DNA of 40,116 bases, from the NCBI GenBank assembly GCA_044370335.1, contig JBILVS010000011.1, positions 1 to 40,116 on the forward strand. The letters run 5' to 3'. Below the pieces are notes generated by a model. The model saw only the letters and a program-made list of their open reading frames with translations, made no database searches and had not been told where the DNA came from. Origin of the DNA: REEB509 sp044370335 (GTDB lineage Bacteria > Pseudomonadota > Alphaproteobacteria > Caulobacterales > Aquidulcibacteraceae). A program made the position numbers and the translations under genes. The stretch's first letter is position 1. The number at the start of each line of letters is the position of its first letter. This document shows positions 31,605 through 39,533 of this stretch, piece after piece.

Positions 31605-31620
31605 TACAACGCCGTCCATT

Positions 31621-31647
31621 CCTTCTTGGCAAGCTCTCCCAAGAAGG
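31621..31647 (-). other. 9-bp inverted repeat downstream of crtI
   Basis: CCTTCTTGG (31621-31629) and CCAAGAAGG (31639-31647) form a perfect stem with a 9-nt loop between the crtI stop and the crtB operator. No T-tract follows on either strand. It could mark the crtI mRNA 3' end. Confidence 0.4.
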
Positions 31648-31793
31648 CCGTCGCAAAGGAGCGCCGTCACGCCACGTCCGTGCCGACCAGAGCGCCGGTC
31701 CAGCGCGCCAAAACACCTCAGTCAATGGCGCGGCCCGCGGGGTGCGGCAGGGTGGCGCAGGTTGAGTTGAGGGCAAGACGATAGGCAAAGACA

Positions 31794-33335
31794 TTAGGCT
31801 CTTGCAGGCGCAGGAACGAGGTCGGCGACGATTTTGGCGGAAGAGAGGACCCCAGGCAGCCCCGCCCCAGGGTGGGTTCCCGCACCGGCGAGATAGAGCC
31901 CCTTAACCTCCTCGCTCCTGTTATGAGGCCGAAACCAAGCGCTTTGGAGAAGTTTCGGCTCCAGTGCGAAAGCAGCCCCGAGATGCGACTGGAGCCGGTC
32001 GCGAAAATCGAGCGGACTGAGACGATGAGATGTGACGATCGCAGCGCCAAGCCCCGGCATCATGGTCTCTTCCAAGCGCTCGCGGACGCGCGCCTCGTAG
32101 GTTTCCGCAAAGCTGTCCCAGTCCACCCCGGAGGCTAAGTTCGGAACCGGGCTGAGCACATAGAAAGTGTCACATCCTTCAGGCGCAAGGGACGGATCCA
32201 CAGCAGTTGGGCGATGCAGATAAAGGCTGAAGTCTTCAGGCTGGCGATAATGCCGGAAAATATCGTCCAACAACCCCTTATAGCGGGGGCCAAGCAACAT
32301 GGTGTGGTGTCCGACCGCGTCAAACCGCCTGTTTGTGCCGAAATACCAGACAAACAGGCTCATCGAATATCGTCCCCGGCGGATTTTCTGATCTGTCCAT
32401 CGTTTGCGCGGATGGTGCGCCAAGAACTTGGAGTAAGTGGTCGCAGGATCCACGTTGGAGACGACCACGTCCGCGGCCAAGCGCTCACCGGTTTCAAGTT
32501 CCACGCCCCTGGCCCGGCCTTGATCCGTCAGGATCTTCCGTACCGAGGCCCCGCAGCGAATGACGCCGCCTTGGCGCTCGATCAGCCGAGCGATGCCCCG
32601 CACCAGCGCGCCCGTTCCACCGAGGGCGTAATGAACGCCGTATTTGCTCTCAAGATGCGCGATCAAGCAGTAATAGGCCGTGGTCGTGAACGGGTTGCCG
32701 CCTATCAGCAGAGGATGGAAGCTGAACACCACCCGCAGACGCGGGTCCGTGAAATAGTCGCTGACCTTATCGTAAACCGTGCGATACCCACCCAGTCGCA
32801 CCATATCGGCCATGGTTTTGAGCGTGAAGATTATGGAGTGGAATGGCTTGTCTCCCAGCTCCTGGAAAGCGACCCGAAAAATCTCCCCGCTGGCGCGCAT
32901 GAAACGATCATAGCCGGCTAGGTCCTTCTCCCTGAACATGCGCACCTGGGCCCGCATTCGGTCAGGATCGCCGGAATATTCAAAGACCGACCCATCATCG
33001 AAGCGGATCTTATAGAAAGGGTCGCATGGCCTCAGCTCGACATCGTCGGCCAGCCGCCCGCCACACGCCTGCCAAAGCTCTTCAAAAATATAGGGGGCTG
33101 TGATGATGGTCGGACCTGCGTCGAAGGTGAAACCGTCACGGCGATAGACATAAGCGCGCCCGCCAATGTCATCGAGCGCCTCCAGCACCGTCACGCGATA
33201 CCCCTTGGCCGCAAGCCTCGCCGCCGCCGCCAGCCCTCCTATCCCCGCGCCGATCACAACGGCATGCCTGCGCCCGTCATGGGTGCGCGCGTCCAGAGCC
33301 GAGGCCTCTGGCGTTTCCAGACCGATCAAACCCAC
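31794..33335 (-). CDS. crtI: Phytoene desaturase
   Basis: The 513-residue flavoprotein performs successive desaturations of phytoene to neurosporene or lycopene; the number of steps cannot be read from sequence. The FAD loop is VIGAGIGGLAAAARLA (residues 27-42), followed by DDIGGRAYVYRRDGFTFDAG, and the C-terminal flavin motif is GLYLAGAGTHPGAGLPGVLS. The start is uncertain. The GTG at 33335 overlaps the Shine-Dalgarno-like AGGAGG itself, so the TTG two codons later (33327-33329) has better spacing. It is divergent from the ATP-grasp gene, 58 bp away. Confidence 0.95.
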   Translation of the reverse strand: MGLIGLETPEASALDARTHDGRRHAVVIGAGIGGLAAAARLAAKGYRVTVLEALDDIGGRAYVYRRDGFTFDAGPTIITAPYIFEELWQACGGRLADDVELRPCDPFYKIRFDDGSVFEYSGDPDRMRAQVRMFREKDLAGYDRFMRASGEIFRVAFQELGDKPFHSIIFTLKTMADMVRLGGYRTVYDKVSDYFTDPRLRVVFSFHPLLIGGNPFTTTAYYCLIAHLESKYGVHYALGGTGALVRGIARLIERQGGVIRCGASVRKILTDQGRARGVELETGERLAADVVVSNVDPATTYSKFLAHHPRKRWTDQKIRRGRYSMSLFVWYFGTNRRFDAVGHHTMLLGPRYKGLLDDIFRHYRQPEDFSLYLHRPTAVDPSLAPEGCDTFYVLSPVPNLASGVDWDSFAETYEARVRERLEETMMPGLGAAIVTSHRLSPLDFRDRLQSHLGAAFALEPKLLQSAWFRPHNRSEEVKGLYLAGAGTHPGAGLPGVLSSAKIVADLVPAPARA

Positions 33336-33358
33336 CTCCTAAAAACCGCATCCTTGCC

Positions 33359-33381
33359 TTGACACTTAAGAGCGTCAACTG
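33359..33381. promoter_or_regulatory. Shared crtI / ATP-grasp promoter element
   Basis: TTGAC (33359-33363) and GTCAA (33374-33378) form an inverted repeat with a 10-bp spacer containing CTTAAG. The word AGCGTCAACTG (33371-33381) also occurs in the bchC promoter at 25599-25609. In a 58-bp gap between divergent genes this probably regulates both. It is not a canonical TGT-N12-ACA site. Confidence 0.45.
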
Positions 33382-33393
33382 GTTACTAAGAGG

Positions 33394-34569
33394 ATGCACG
33401 TCCTTCTCACCTTGGGGCGCTTGCCGAAGGCGCTGGAATTAGCGCGCGGACTTTGGCGACGCGGCGCCCGGGTCACGATTGCCGAGCCTTTCGCGAGCCA
33501 TTTATGTAAACCGTCACGCTCGGTGGCGCGGACGGTCACGGTGACAGCGCCCGCGCTTGATCAGGCGCGTTATCTCGCCGACTTGGAGGAGGTGATCCGG
33601 ACCGAAGCGATAGATCTGGTGGTCCCGGTGTCAGAAGAAGCGCTGCATGCAAGCCTTCTGGCTCCCCGCCTACCCCAGGGCGTGCGTCTTTTTGGCCCAA
33701 ACCACCACACTCTTGCACGGCTGCACGACAAGCGCGCCTTCATTGAAACCGCTCGGCGGCATGGCCTATCGACGCCGGAGACTTTCGCCTCCGACAGCTC
33801 CGAAGCCGAAGCGTTCGCAACTGTTGCCGATTATGTGCTGAAACCTATCCATTCCTGTTCAGGCCAGGGCCTGCGCCTGCGCCGCGCCGGCGAGCCCCTA
33901 AACCCAGCCGACCGCGCCCCGGGCCAACTTCTCCAACGTCGGATTTATGGCCGGCATATCAGCTCACAGTCTGTGGCTTTGAACGGCGAGACGCTGGGAA
34001 CCGCGCTGTATGAGGGTTCCATTCTATCAGGCACAGTCGCCGTGGCGTTTCGCCGGCTAGAGGCTTTGCCTGCGCTTGAAGAATGGATCTCCCGATTTAT
34101 CGCCGCGGAGGCCTATACTGGTTTCATCGCCTTTGACTTTATCGAGGATGAACACGGCGTATGGCCCCTTGAATGCAATCCACGTCTAACGAGCGGCCTG
34201 CATTTCTTTGATCCCGCCGACGTCGCGGCGACACTGTTGGATGCTTCGCCGCAGCGTCTGCGTTTCAAGCCGCAACGCGATTTCGTCGAATGGCACACCG
34301 CCATGCTCGAAACTTACAGCGTCTTGCCGAATGTTGGCGAGTTTTGGCGGCGCTTAAGCGTGGTTCGTAACGCGAAAGATGTGTTGCTCGACTGGCGCGA
34401 TCCGTGGCCGTTCTTTCTGATGACCGCGAGCTCCTGGCCAGTGCTCCGCCAAGTTTTGGTTGAGGGGCGCACCTTCGGCGAGGCGGCGAGCGCCGACATT
34501 GTTTGGAGCGGCTCTGCGCCGGTTGCGTCGCCACCTTCGTTCAGCCCCGCCTCCGCGCATGCGCCATAA
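33394..34569 (+). CDS. ATP-grasp ligase-like protein
   Basis: The 391-residue protein has the ATP-grasp layout. There is an N-terminal pre-ATP-grasp domain (MHVLLTLGRLPKALELARGL, with VVPVSEE at 77-82), a lysine in ADYVLKPIHSCSGQG (Lys150) that fits the ATP-binding strand and loop, and FIAFDFIEDEHGVWPLECNPR (about 244-264), whose Glu260, Asn262 and Arg264 resemble the Mg-ATP site. Such enzymes join a carboxylate to an amine or thiol through an acyl phosphate. The substrate is unknown. It faces crtI across 58 bp and its end overlaps the P450 gene by 29 bp. ATP-grasp genes are not standard in PGCs. By eye its codon use is more AT-rich than the bch genes. Confidence 0.85.
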   Translation: MHVLLTLGRLPKALELARGLWRRGARVTIAEPFASHLCKPSRSVARTVTVTAPALDQARYLADLEEVIRTEAIDLVVPVSEEALHASLLAPRLPQGVRLFGPNHHTLARLHDKRAFIETARRHGLSTPETFASDSSEAEAFATVADYVLKPIHSCSGQGLRLRRAGEPLNPADRAPGQLLQRRIYGRHISSQSVALNGETLGTALYEGSILSGTVAVAFRRLEALPALEEWISRFIAAEAYTGFIAFDFIEDEHGVWPLECNPRLTSGLHFFDPADVAATLLDASPQRLRFKPQRDFVEWHTAMLETYSVLPNVGEFWRRLSVVRNAKDVLLDWRDPWPFFLMTASSWPVLRQVLVEGRTFGEAASADIVWSGSAPVASPPSFSPASAHAP

Positions 34570-35917
34570 TCTGCGTCCTCGGTCTCGTCGTGAGCCGCGC
34601 CGCTGGCGTCACGCTCTTGGGGTCTTCGATCGTAAAGTCATAGCGTCGGATCAGCCGCGCCAAGATCAGAGCGCTCTCCACCGCTGCGAAGCCGGCTCCC
34701 ACGCAGGTGTGCGGCCCATGGCCGAAAGGGATGTACGCGCCCGGCGCGATGTCGCTTTCCCTGCCTGGGGCGAACCGGTCGGGATCGAAACTGTCCGGAT
34801 CGCGCCAGTAGCGTCTGTGGCGATGGAGCGTCCAGGGCGCGATCATCACAAGCGCCCCTCGCCTCAGACGATGGCGCCCCAGCGCAACGGGCTTCAGCGC
34901 CACCCTCGGCATGAACGTGATCGGGGGATAGAGCCGCAGCGTTTCTTTGAAGACCGCCCGAATAAACGGGAACTTTTTGGCTTGTTCGAAACTGATGGGT
35001 CCATCGCCAACGCTTTGGTCGATCTCAGCGCGCGCGCGCGCCAGCACGTCGGGCCGCATGGCGAGAAGATAGAAGGCCCATGTCAAGGCGCTCGCCGTTG
35101 TTTCGTGTCCGGCAAGAAAGAACACCCCCAACTGGTCGATCAGCTCCTCACGGCTAAAGCCCACACCGGTCTCTGGATCGCGCGCCCCGATGACAGCGCT
35201 CGCAATATCATTGAAAGGGGCGTCGGGAGCGAGATGGGTATCGATCAGATCGCCCAGGCGCCGCCGGATCCGTCCGCAGGCTGCAAGAACCGCCGGGTCC
35301 TGGCGCAATTTAGTCCAGGCTGGATCGACGATCAGCCGCCAGACCTTGACCTGCGCCACATGACGCTCAAACAGGGCGAAGTCTTCAAAAACCTCCCGCG
35401 CCACGTCAGATTGCAGAGACACCGAGAACACGGTCCGGCAAATGACGTCCGCGGTCAGATGGCTCATGGCCAGATCCAGAGAGAAGGGCTCGGAGCGCTC
35501 GGCCAAAGAGTCAAGCTTCGCCTCATGAGCGTCGACAGCGGAAGTCATGGAAGCAAAGGCGAGATTGAGACGCATCAGCGAGAAGGCGGGATCAATCATC
35601 CCCCTCTGCCGCCGCCACTTCGCGCCGTCGGAGACAAAAATCGAGTCCCCGATCAGCGCTTCCAGCGCGCCGACCATGAGGTCGGATTTTGGAAATGTCT
35701 CCCCTTGGTCCTCCAGAATCCGGCGCACCAAGACGGGATCGTTCACAAGCTTGATCGAGCGGCGGGAATAGCCAAGTTCGCCGACATCCATACTGTAGGC
35801 TTCCGCCGGCAAAAGACTGAGCAGGTCCCCGTCGCCGCGCCAGATCGTGCGACCGAGCGCAGCGATCGAGGGCAAAAGAGAGGGCCGTGGCGGATGAAAA
35901 GCGGGACGCACTGCCAT
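34541..35917 (-). CDS. Cytochrome P450
   Basis: The 458-residue protein has every P450 landmark: helix-C WRRQR (residues 101-105), oxygen-binding AGHETT (269-274), ExxR (Glu325-Arg328 in KETLRLYPP), and the haem loop FGHGPHTCVGAG with thiolate Cys405. There is no N-terminal membrane anchor. The WRRQR and AGHETT pattern resembles class B bacterial P450s and the CYP97 carotenoid hydroxylase branch, a weak hint. It sits in the crtI-bchI interval, where Rhodobacter has crtA. Redox partners are not encoded nearby. The ATG (35915-35917) has no visible Shine-Dalgarno. A carotenoid substrate is inference from position only. Confidence 0.93.
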   Translation of the reverse strand: MAVRPAFHPPRPSLLPSIAALGRTIWRGDGDLLSLLPAEAYSMDVGELGYSRRSIKLVNDPVLVRRILEDQGETFPKSDLMVGALEALIGDSIFVSDGAKWRRQRGMIDPAFSLMRLNLAFASMTSAVDAHEAKLDSLAERSEPFSLDLAMSHLTADVICRTVFSVSLQSDVAREVFEDFALFERHVAQVKVWRLIVDPAWTKLRQDPAVLAACGRIRRRLGDLIDTHLAPDAPFNDIASAVIGARDPETGVGFSREELIDQLGVFFLAGHETTASALTWAFYLLAMRPDVLARARAEIDQSVGDGPISFEQAKKFPFIRAVFKETLRLYPPITFMPRVALKPVALGRHRLRRGALVMIAPWTLHRHRRYWRDPDSFDPDRFAPGRESDIAPGAYIPFGHGPHTCVGAGFAAVESALILARLIRRYDFTIEDPKSVTPAARLTTRPRTQIMAHARRRG

Positions 35918-35943
35918 ATCGGTTTTAATTTTGGGGCGCTGGC

Positions 35944-36708
35944 ATGAGCCCGTCGAGCGAAATCTTGCACGGGCTGTTCCTCGTCCTGGTCGGCCTGCAC
36001 ATCGCCGCCGGCGCGCCGGGACTCGTCTTGTTTTGGATCCCCATCGTCGCCAAAAAGGGCGGCCCTCTCCATCGCTTTTGGGGGCGGCTCTTTGCTTGCG
36101 CGATGCTGTTCGCCGCGACGATGGCGTTATTCATGTCGAGCCTGAGCGTCGCATTTCCGAAAGAGACGCATCCCCATTTAGCGAGCCATCCAGTCTTCTC
36201 CGATCCTGCCCTTATCCGGGGAGTTTTTGGCTGGATGATGGTCTATCTCGCCGTTTTGACCATTAATCTTGCCTGGTATGGCTGGAGCTGCATTCGAAAC
36301 CGCGCTGATCACGCCAGAAATCGAGGTTTTGCGAACGCCGCCCTCCAGGCGGGCTTGCTGCTCGCCTCCGCTAATTGCGCCTACCAAGGCTGGATCATCA
36401 GCCAGCCGATGATGCTGGGAATTTCTCTGGTAGGGTTCGCGACCGTGGCCACCAATCTCTGGTTCATCCTGAACCCAAAACCAGGCCCCGTGGATTGGCT
36501 GTTTGAGCATATCAAAGGCATCGTGGGAGTGGGTATTTCCGTCTACACGGCGTTCTTTGCTTTCGGGGCCGTCAGGCTTGCGCCTTGGCTCGCACTCAAT
36601 CCAATTCTATGGGCTGTGCCGTTGAGCGTCGGTTTAGGCCTGATCCTCTATTACCGCCGCCAGATCTACGCGCCCTTGCGACGGCCCAGGTCCGCTCCGG
36701 CTGAGTGA
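35944..36708 (+). CDS. DUF2306-like polytopic membrane protein
   Basis: The 254-residue protein has about seven membrane helices (near residues 9-29, 49-68, 93-113, 130-147, 152-172, 190-212, 217-237). The loop PLHRFWGRLF (residues 41-50) resembles the HRxxGR motif of the DUF2306/DUF420-like families, whose role is unknown. The gene is divergent from the P450, with only 26 bp between start codons. GGGG lies about 8 bases before the ATG. It may work with the P450, for example in membrane electron transfer or substrate handling, but this is only inference from position. Codon use looks more AT-rich than the bch genes. Confidence 0.8.
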   Translation: MSPSSEILHGLFLVLVGLHIAAGAPGLVLFWIPIVAKKGGPLHRFWGRLFACAMLFAATMALFMSSLSVAFPKETHPHLASHPVFSDPALIRGVFGWMMVYLAVLTINLAWYGWSCIRNRADHARNRGFANAALQAGLLLASANCAYQGWIISQPMMLGISLVGFATVATNLWFILNPKPGPVDWLFEHIKGIVGVGISVYTAFFAFGAVRLAPWLALNPILWAVPLSVGLGLILYYRRQIYAPLRRPRSAPAE

Positions 36709-36728
36709 GAGCGACGCGGGTCAGACTA

Positions 36729-36777
36729 GACCACGTTGCGACCATACGGGCTCGGCCAAAAGCGTCGCAACGTGGTC
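36729..36777. repeat. Inverted repeat A (14-bp arms, 21-nt loop)
   Basis: GACCACGTTGCGAC (36729-36742) and GTCGCAACGTGGTC (36764-36777) are perfect complements, separated by 21 nt. Read on the minus strand, the loop begins GCTTTTGG. It can act as a bidirectional terminator or be a REP-like element. Confidence 0.85.
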
Positions 36778-36791
36778 AAGGATTAACACTG

Positions 36792-36840
36792 GGGCGTTTT
36801 CCGACGTTTCCGGCCGATTCCAAAAGGTCGGAAAACGCCC
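36792..36840. repeat. Inverted repeat B (14-bp arms, 21-nt loop)
   Basis: GGGCGTTTTCCGAC (36792-36805) and GTCGGAAAACGCCC (36827-36840) are perfect complements with a 21-nt loop. The minus-strand loop begins CTTTTGG, as in repeat A nearly; the inner arm ends (CGAC/GTCG) are also the same. It lies 14 bp after repeat A. Confidence 0.85.
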
Positions 36841-36977
36841 TAACAAAGGATGAGGCTTGCCCCACGCCGCACCCTCGTCTCAGCCGCCACATCGTGCCGC
36901 CTCGACCTGTCAGCGCGGGTTGGGTCACGCGCAGCGTTCAGCAACTCTCAGGAATAACTGTCAATCCGTTCTTCCAA

Positions 36978-37013
36978 GGTCGGAACACGCTTGTTCCGCG
37001 CAAACATCCGACC
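36978..37013 (-). terminator. Nested hairpin after the DUF3422 gene
   Basis: GGAACA (36982-36987) and TGTTCC (36992-36997) form a tight hairpin with a 4-nt loop. The flanking GGTCGG (36978-36983) and CCGACC (37008-37013) can form a competing stem. It lies 21 bases downstream of the DUF3422 stop. A terminator role is possible; no T-tract is present. Confidence 0.35.
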
Positions 37014-37033
37014 GAAACCAGACCTCAAAAACG

Positions 37034-38326
37034 TTAAGACGGGCCGCTGTCGCTCAGGTGATCCCTGACCCGCTTCAAGGTCCGCCACACAAGGAAGGCC
37101 ACCACAGGGATCGACGCGCCTGTGAGCAGTGATGGGTTCAGCCGTGAGTTGATCTCCGCCAAGGCCTCGATCCCGTAATGCAGCACCCCCACCGTGTAGT
37201 AGGTGATCGCCGCAACCGAGAGCCCTTCAACGGTCTGTTGCAGGCGCAACTGTTCCTGGCTGCGCCGATCCATCGACGCGAGCAGCCCCACATTGATCGC
37301 CTCCGAGGCGACCTCGACCCGGGTGTTGAGCATCTGGGCCGTGCGCGCGATGCGGGCGATCACATCCTGTTGGCGCACCGCCACCGAAGCGCAGGTGCGC
37401 ATCGCCGGCGCAAGGCGGCGCTCCATGAACTCAGCGATCGTGGGCCGCCGCTCCACCTGACGCTCCCGCAGCTGCGCGATCCGCTCCTGCACCAGCCCCT
37501 GATAGGCCTGCGCTGCGGAGAAGCGAAACCCGGTCTGCCCGACAAGCGTCTCCGCCTCCCCGGCCAGGGCCGCAAGGCGCGACAGCAGCGCGCGGTCCGC
37601 CTCCACCCCGCCTTCCTCCATCACCTGCTGCGCAGCGGTGCCTGCTTCAAGCTCAAGGCGCGCCAAGGTGGGGGCCGTCCGCGACACGACCGGAAAGGCG
37701 AGCATCGCCAACAGCCGATAGGTCTCGATCTCAAACAATTGCTGCAGGACCCGCCCCGCCGCCGCCGGGCTATCCTGCTGATCGACAATCAAGAAGCGGG
37801 TGAAAGAGTCCGGACCCGCCCGGAAATCGGTGAAGATCGTGAACCCGCCGCCCCCCACCACAGAAGCGATGATGTCCCCATCGGCGAAGGGCATGTGGGC
37901 GGGGGTCTCGGCCACGATGGCGATATGGCAGGCCGCCAAAACCTCGCCGGGCATCGCCTGGAGCCAATCCTGCGGCACCACATCAAGCGCCGTCTGCGAG
38001 AAGTCCGCGACACCGGGTTGGGGCACGTCGCGAAACACGGTCCAGGTGGAAACTTCCGTGTGGCGCTCCCATCGGAGCCTCCAAGTGCCCCCATCAAGAA
38101 CACACCACCGCGCCCCCGGGCCAGGCTCTGACGCCCCCATCTTGCGACACAATGCCGCCATGTGGGCGCGGTCAACCTCAGTGCTCGTTTGGCCCCCCAT
38201 GGTCGCGATACGGCTGCTCAGCATAGGCGCCGAAACGGGGGTCGAAGGGCGGGCGTGGGCTTCCGCCAGCAAGCCGTCGCGATCAGCGTGAAACCGCCAA
38301 GAATTGCCCGAAGTCGTCGCCACCAT
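37034..38326 (-). CDS. DUF3422 family membrane-anchored protein
   Basis: The 430-residue protein begins with a typical DUF3422 N-terminus containing LLAEAHARPSTPVSAP. A soluble domain of about 360 residues with long helical stretches (RIAQLRERQVERRPTIAEFM) is followed by two C-terminal hydrophobic segments (AAITYYTVGVLHYGIEAL and LLTGASIPVVAFLVWRTLKR), which probably anchor it to the inner membrane. The function of the family is unknown; it is common in Alpha- and Betaproteobacteria and not specific to phototrophs. The ATG has GGGAG upstream. It is divergent from bchI (175 bp), so its presence in the cluster may be incidental. Confidence 0.85.
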   Translation of the reverse strand: MVATTSGNSWRFHADRDGLLAEAHARPSTPVSAPMLSSRIATMGGQTSTEVDRAHMAALCRKMGASEPGPGARWCVLDGGTWRLRWERHTEVSTWTVFRDVPQPGVADFSQTALDVVPQDWLQAMPGEVLAACHIAIVAETPAHMPFADGDIIASVVGGGGFTIFTDFRAGPDSFTRFLIVDQQDSPAAAGRVLQQLFEIETYRLLAMLAFPVVSRTAPTLARLELEAGTAAQQVMEEGGVEADRALLSRLAALAGEAETLVGQTGFRFSAAQAYQGLVQERIAQLRERQVERRPTIAEFMERRLAPAMRTCASVAVRQQDVIARIARTAQMLNTRVEVASEAINVGLLASMDRRSQEQLRLQQTVEGLSVAAITYYTVGVLHYGIEALAEINSRLNPSLLTGASIPVVAFLVWRTLKRVRDHLSDSGPS

Positions 38327-38501
38327 TCACCGCTCCCGTGCCGCGCCGTGCTCAAAGCGCCCAATGTGCCGCAACCTGCATTTGGCCCTTACAAACCACC
38401 GCAAGAGACAACTACACGGATGCGACCCCCTAGCAGTGGTCCTTCTTGGCCGGGTCGTCTATCCTGAAAAAGTCGGCCATTCCGGCCTGGATGATGTTGG
38501 C

Positions 38502-39533
38502 ATGGGCGCACCCTTTCCGTTCACCGCGATTGTTGGCCAAGACGAAATGAAGCTGGCGTTGCTGATTTCTGCGGTCGATCCGCGGATCGGCGGTGTCCTG
38601 GCCTTCGGCGACAGAGGGGCTGGCAAGTCGACTGCCGTGCGCGCTCTTGCCGCCCTTCTGCCGCCTATTGAGGCGATCAAAGGCTGCGCCTATCGCCTGG
38701 ACCCGAAGTCCTCAGGGGCCTGCGCCCCGGGCTGCCCGGTCTGCAGCGATGGCGGCGCTCCGTCTTCGGAAACAGAATGGATCCCGACCCCTGTTGTGGA
38801 CATGCCCCTGGGCGCCACGGAAGACCGCGTGGTCGGCGCCTTGAACCTTGAACGCGCATTAAGCCGCGGCGAAAAGGCCTTTGAACCGGGACTACTGGCC
38901 GCGGCTCATCGCGGCTTTCTCTACATCGATGAGGTCAATCTTTTGGAGGACCATCTCGTCGATCTCCTCCTCGATGTAGCCGCGTCCGGAGAGAACATCG
39001 TTGAGCGCGACGGCATGAGCGTCCGTCACCCGGCCCAGTTCGTGCTCGTTGGCAGCGGCAACCCCGAGGAAGGGGAATTGCGGCCGCAGCTTCTGGACCG
39101 GTTCGGACTTTCCGTGGACGTCAAAAGCCCCGAAGGTCTGGCCGAACGGATTGCCGTCGTCCGCCGCCGCGATGAATTCGACCGTGACCCGCAAGGCTTC
39201 CTCGCCCGTCAGGCCGAGGCCGAAGAAACCCTCCGCAAGCGGATCACCGAAGCCCGCGCAGCCCGCGACGAGGTGACAACGCCCGACGCGCTGCTCGAAG
39301 ACGGCGCACGCCTCTGTATGGCGGTTGGATCGGACGGCATGCGCGGGGAACTCACCCTGCTCCGGGCGGCGCGCGCCAAAACTGCCCTGGAAGGGCGGGT
39401 CAAAGTCGAACGCCAAGATCTGCGCGCCATCGCTGCGATGACCTTGCGCCACCGGCTGCGGCGCAATCCCCTCGATGAAACCGGCTCCACAGCTCGCATC
39501 GAGCGCGCCATGGCGGAGCTGTTCGACGGATGA
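38502..39533 (+). CDS. bchI: Magnesium chelatase ATPase subunit I
   Basis: The 343-residue AAA+ protein begins MGAPFPFTAIVGQDEMKLAL. Walker A is GDRGAGKST (residues 36-44; commonly GDRGTGKST in BchI, so Thr to Ala), and Walker B is LYIDEVN with Asp143-Glu144. The BchI-specific Cys-bearing insertion CAPGCPVCSDG follows Walker A. BchI hexamers with BchD drive Mg2+ insertion by BchH. The start is set by similarity; the frame is open upstream to 38304 and the ribosome binding site is weak. bchD follows with a 4-bp overlap. Confidence 0.96.
   Translation: MGAPFPFTAIVGQDEMKLALLISAVDPRIGGVLAFGDRGAGKSTAVRALAALLPPIEAIKGCAYRLDPKSSGACAPGCPVCSDGGAPSSETEWIPTPVVDMPLGATEDRVVGALNLERALSRGEKAFEPGLLAAAHRGFLYIDEVNLLEDHLVDLLLDVAASGENIVERDGMSVRHPAQFVLVGSGNPEEGELRPQLLDRFGLSVDVKSPEGLAERIAVVRRRDEFDRDPQGFLARQAEAEETLRKRITEARAARDEVTTPDALLEDGARLCMAVGSDGMRGELTLLRAARAKTALEGRVKVERQDLRAIAAMTLRHRLRRNPLDETGSTARIERAMAELFDG

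Larger units (their letters stand above)
31476..31793. other. 318-bp crtI-crtB intergenic region
   Basis: crtI and crtB are commonly adjacent or overlapping in PGCs; here they are 318 bp apart. The stretch holds a PpsR-type site (31587-31604) and a 9-bp hairpin (31621-31647). Open frames exist on the minus strand (31549-31794, and the upstream extension of crtB to 31670) but their products look like random high-GC translation. I see no tspO or other known gene. Confidence 0.6.
36709..37033. other. 325-bp convergent gap with palindromic elements
   Basis: The gap between the 3' ends of the DUF2306-like and DUF3422 genes contains no convincing ORF. It holds two large inverted repeats (36729-36840) and a nested hairpin (36978-37013). 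It probably serves transcript termination for both convergent genes and may be a repeat-element insertion site. Confidence 0.7.

Noticed and set aside
31549..31794. 81-codon minus-strand ORF between crtI and crtB
   Set aside because: It has an Arg/Trp/Ser-rich random-looking product and covers the PpsR-type site; no family features.
34460..35947. 495-codon plus-strand ORF opposite the P450 gene
   Set aside because: Arg/Pro/Gln-rich product without motifs, while the minus strand encodes a complete P450.
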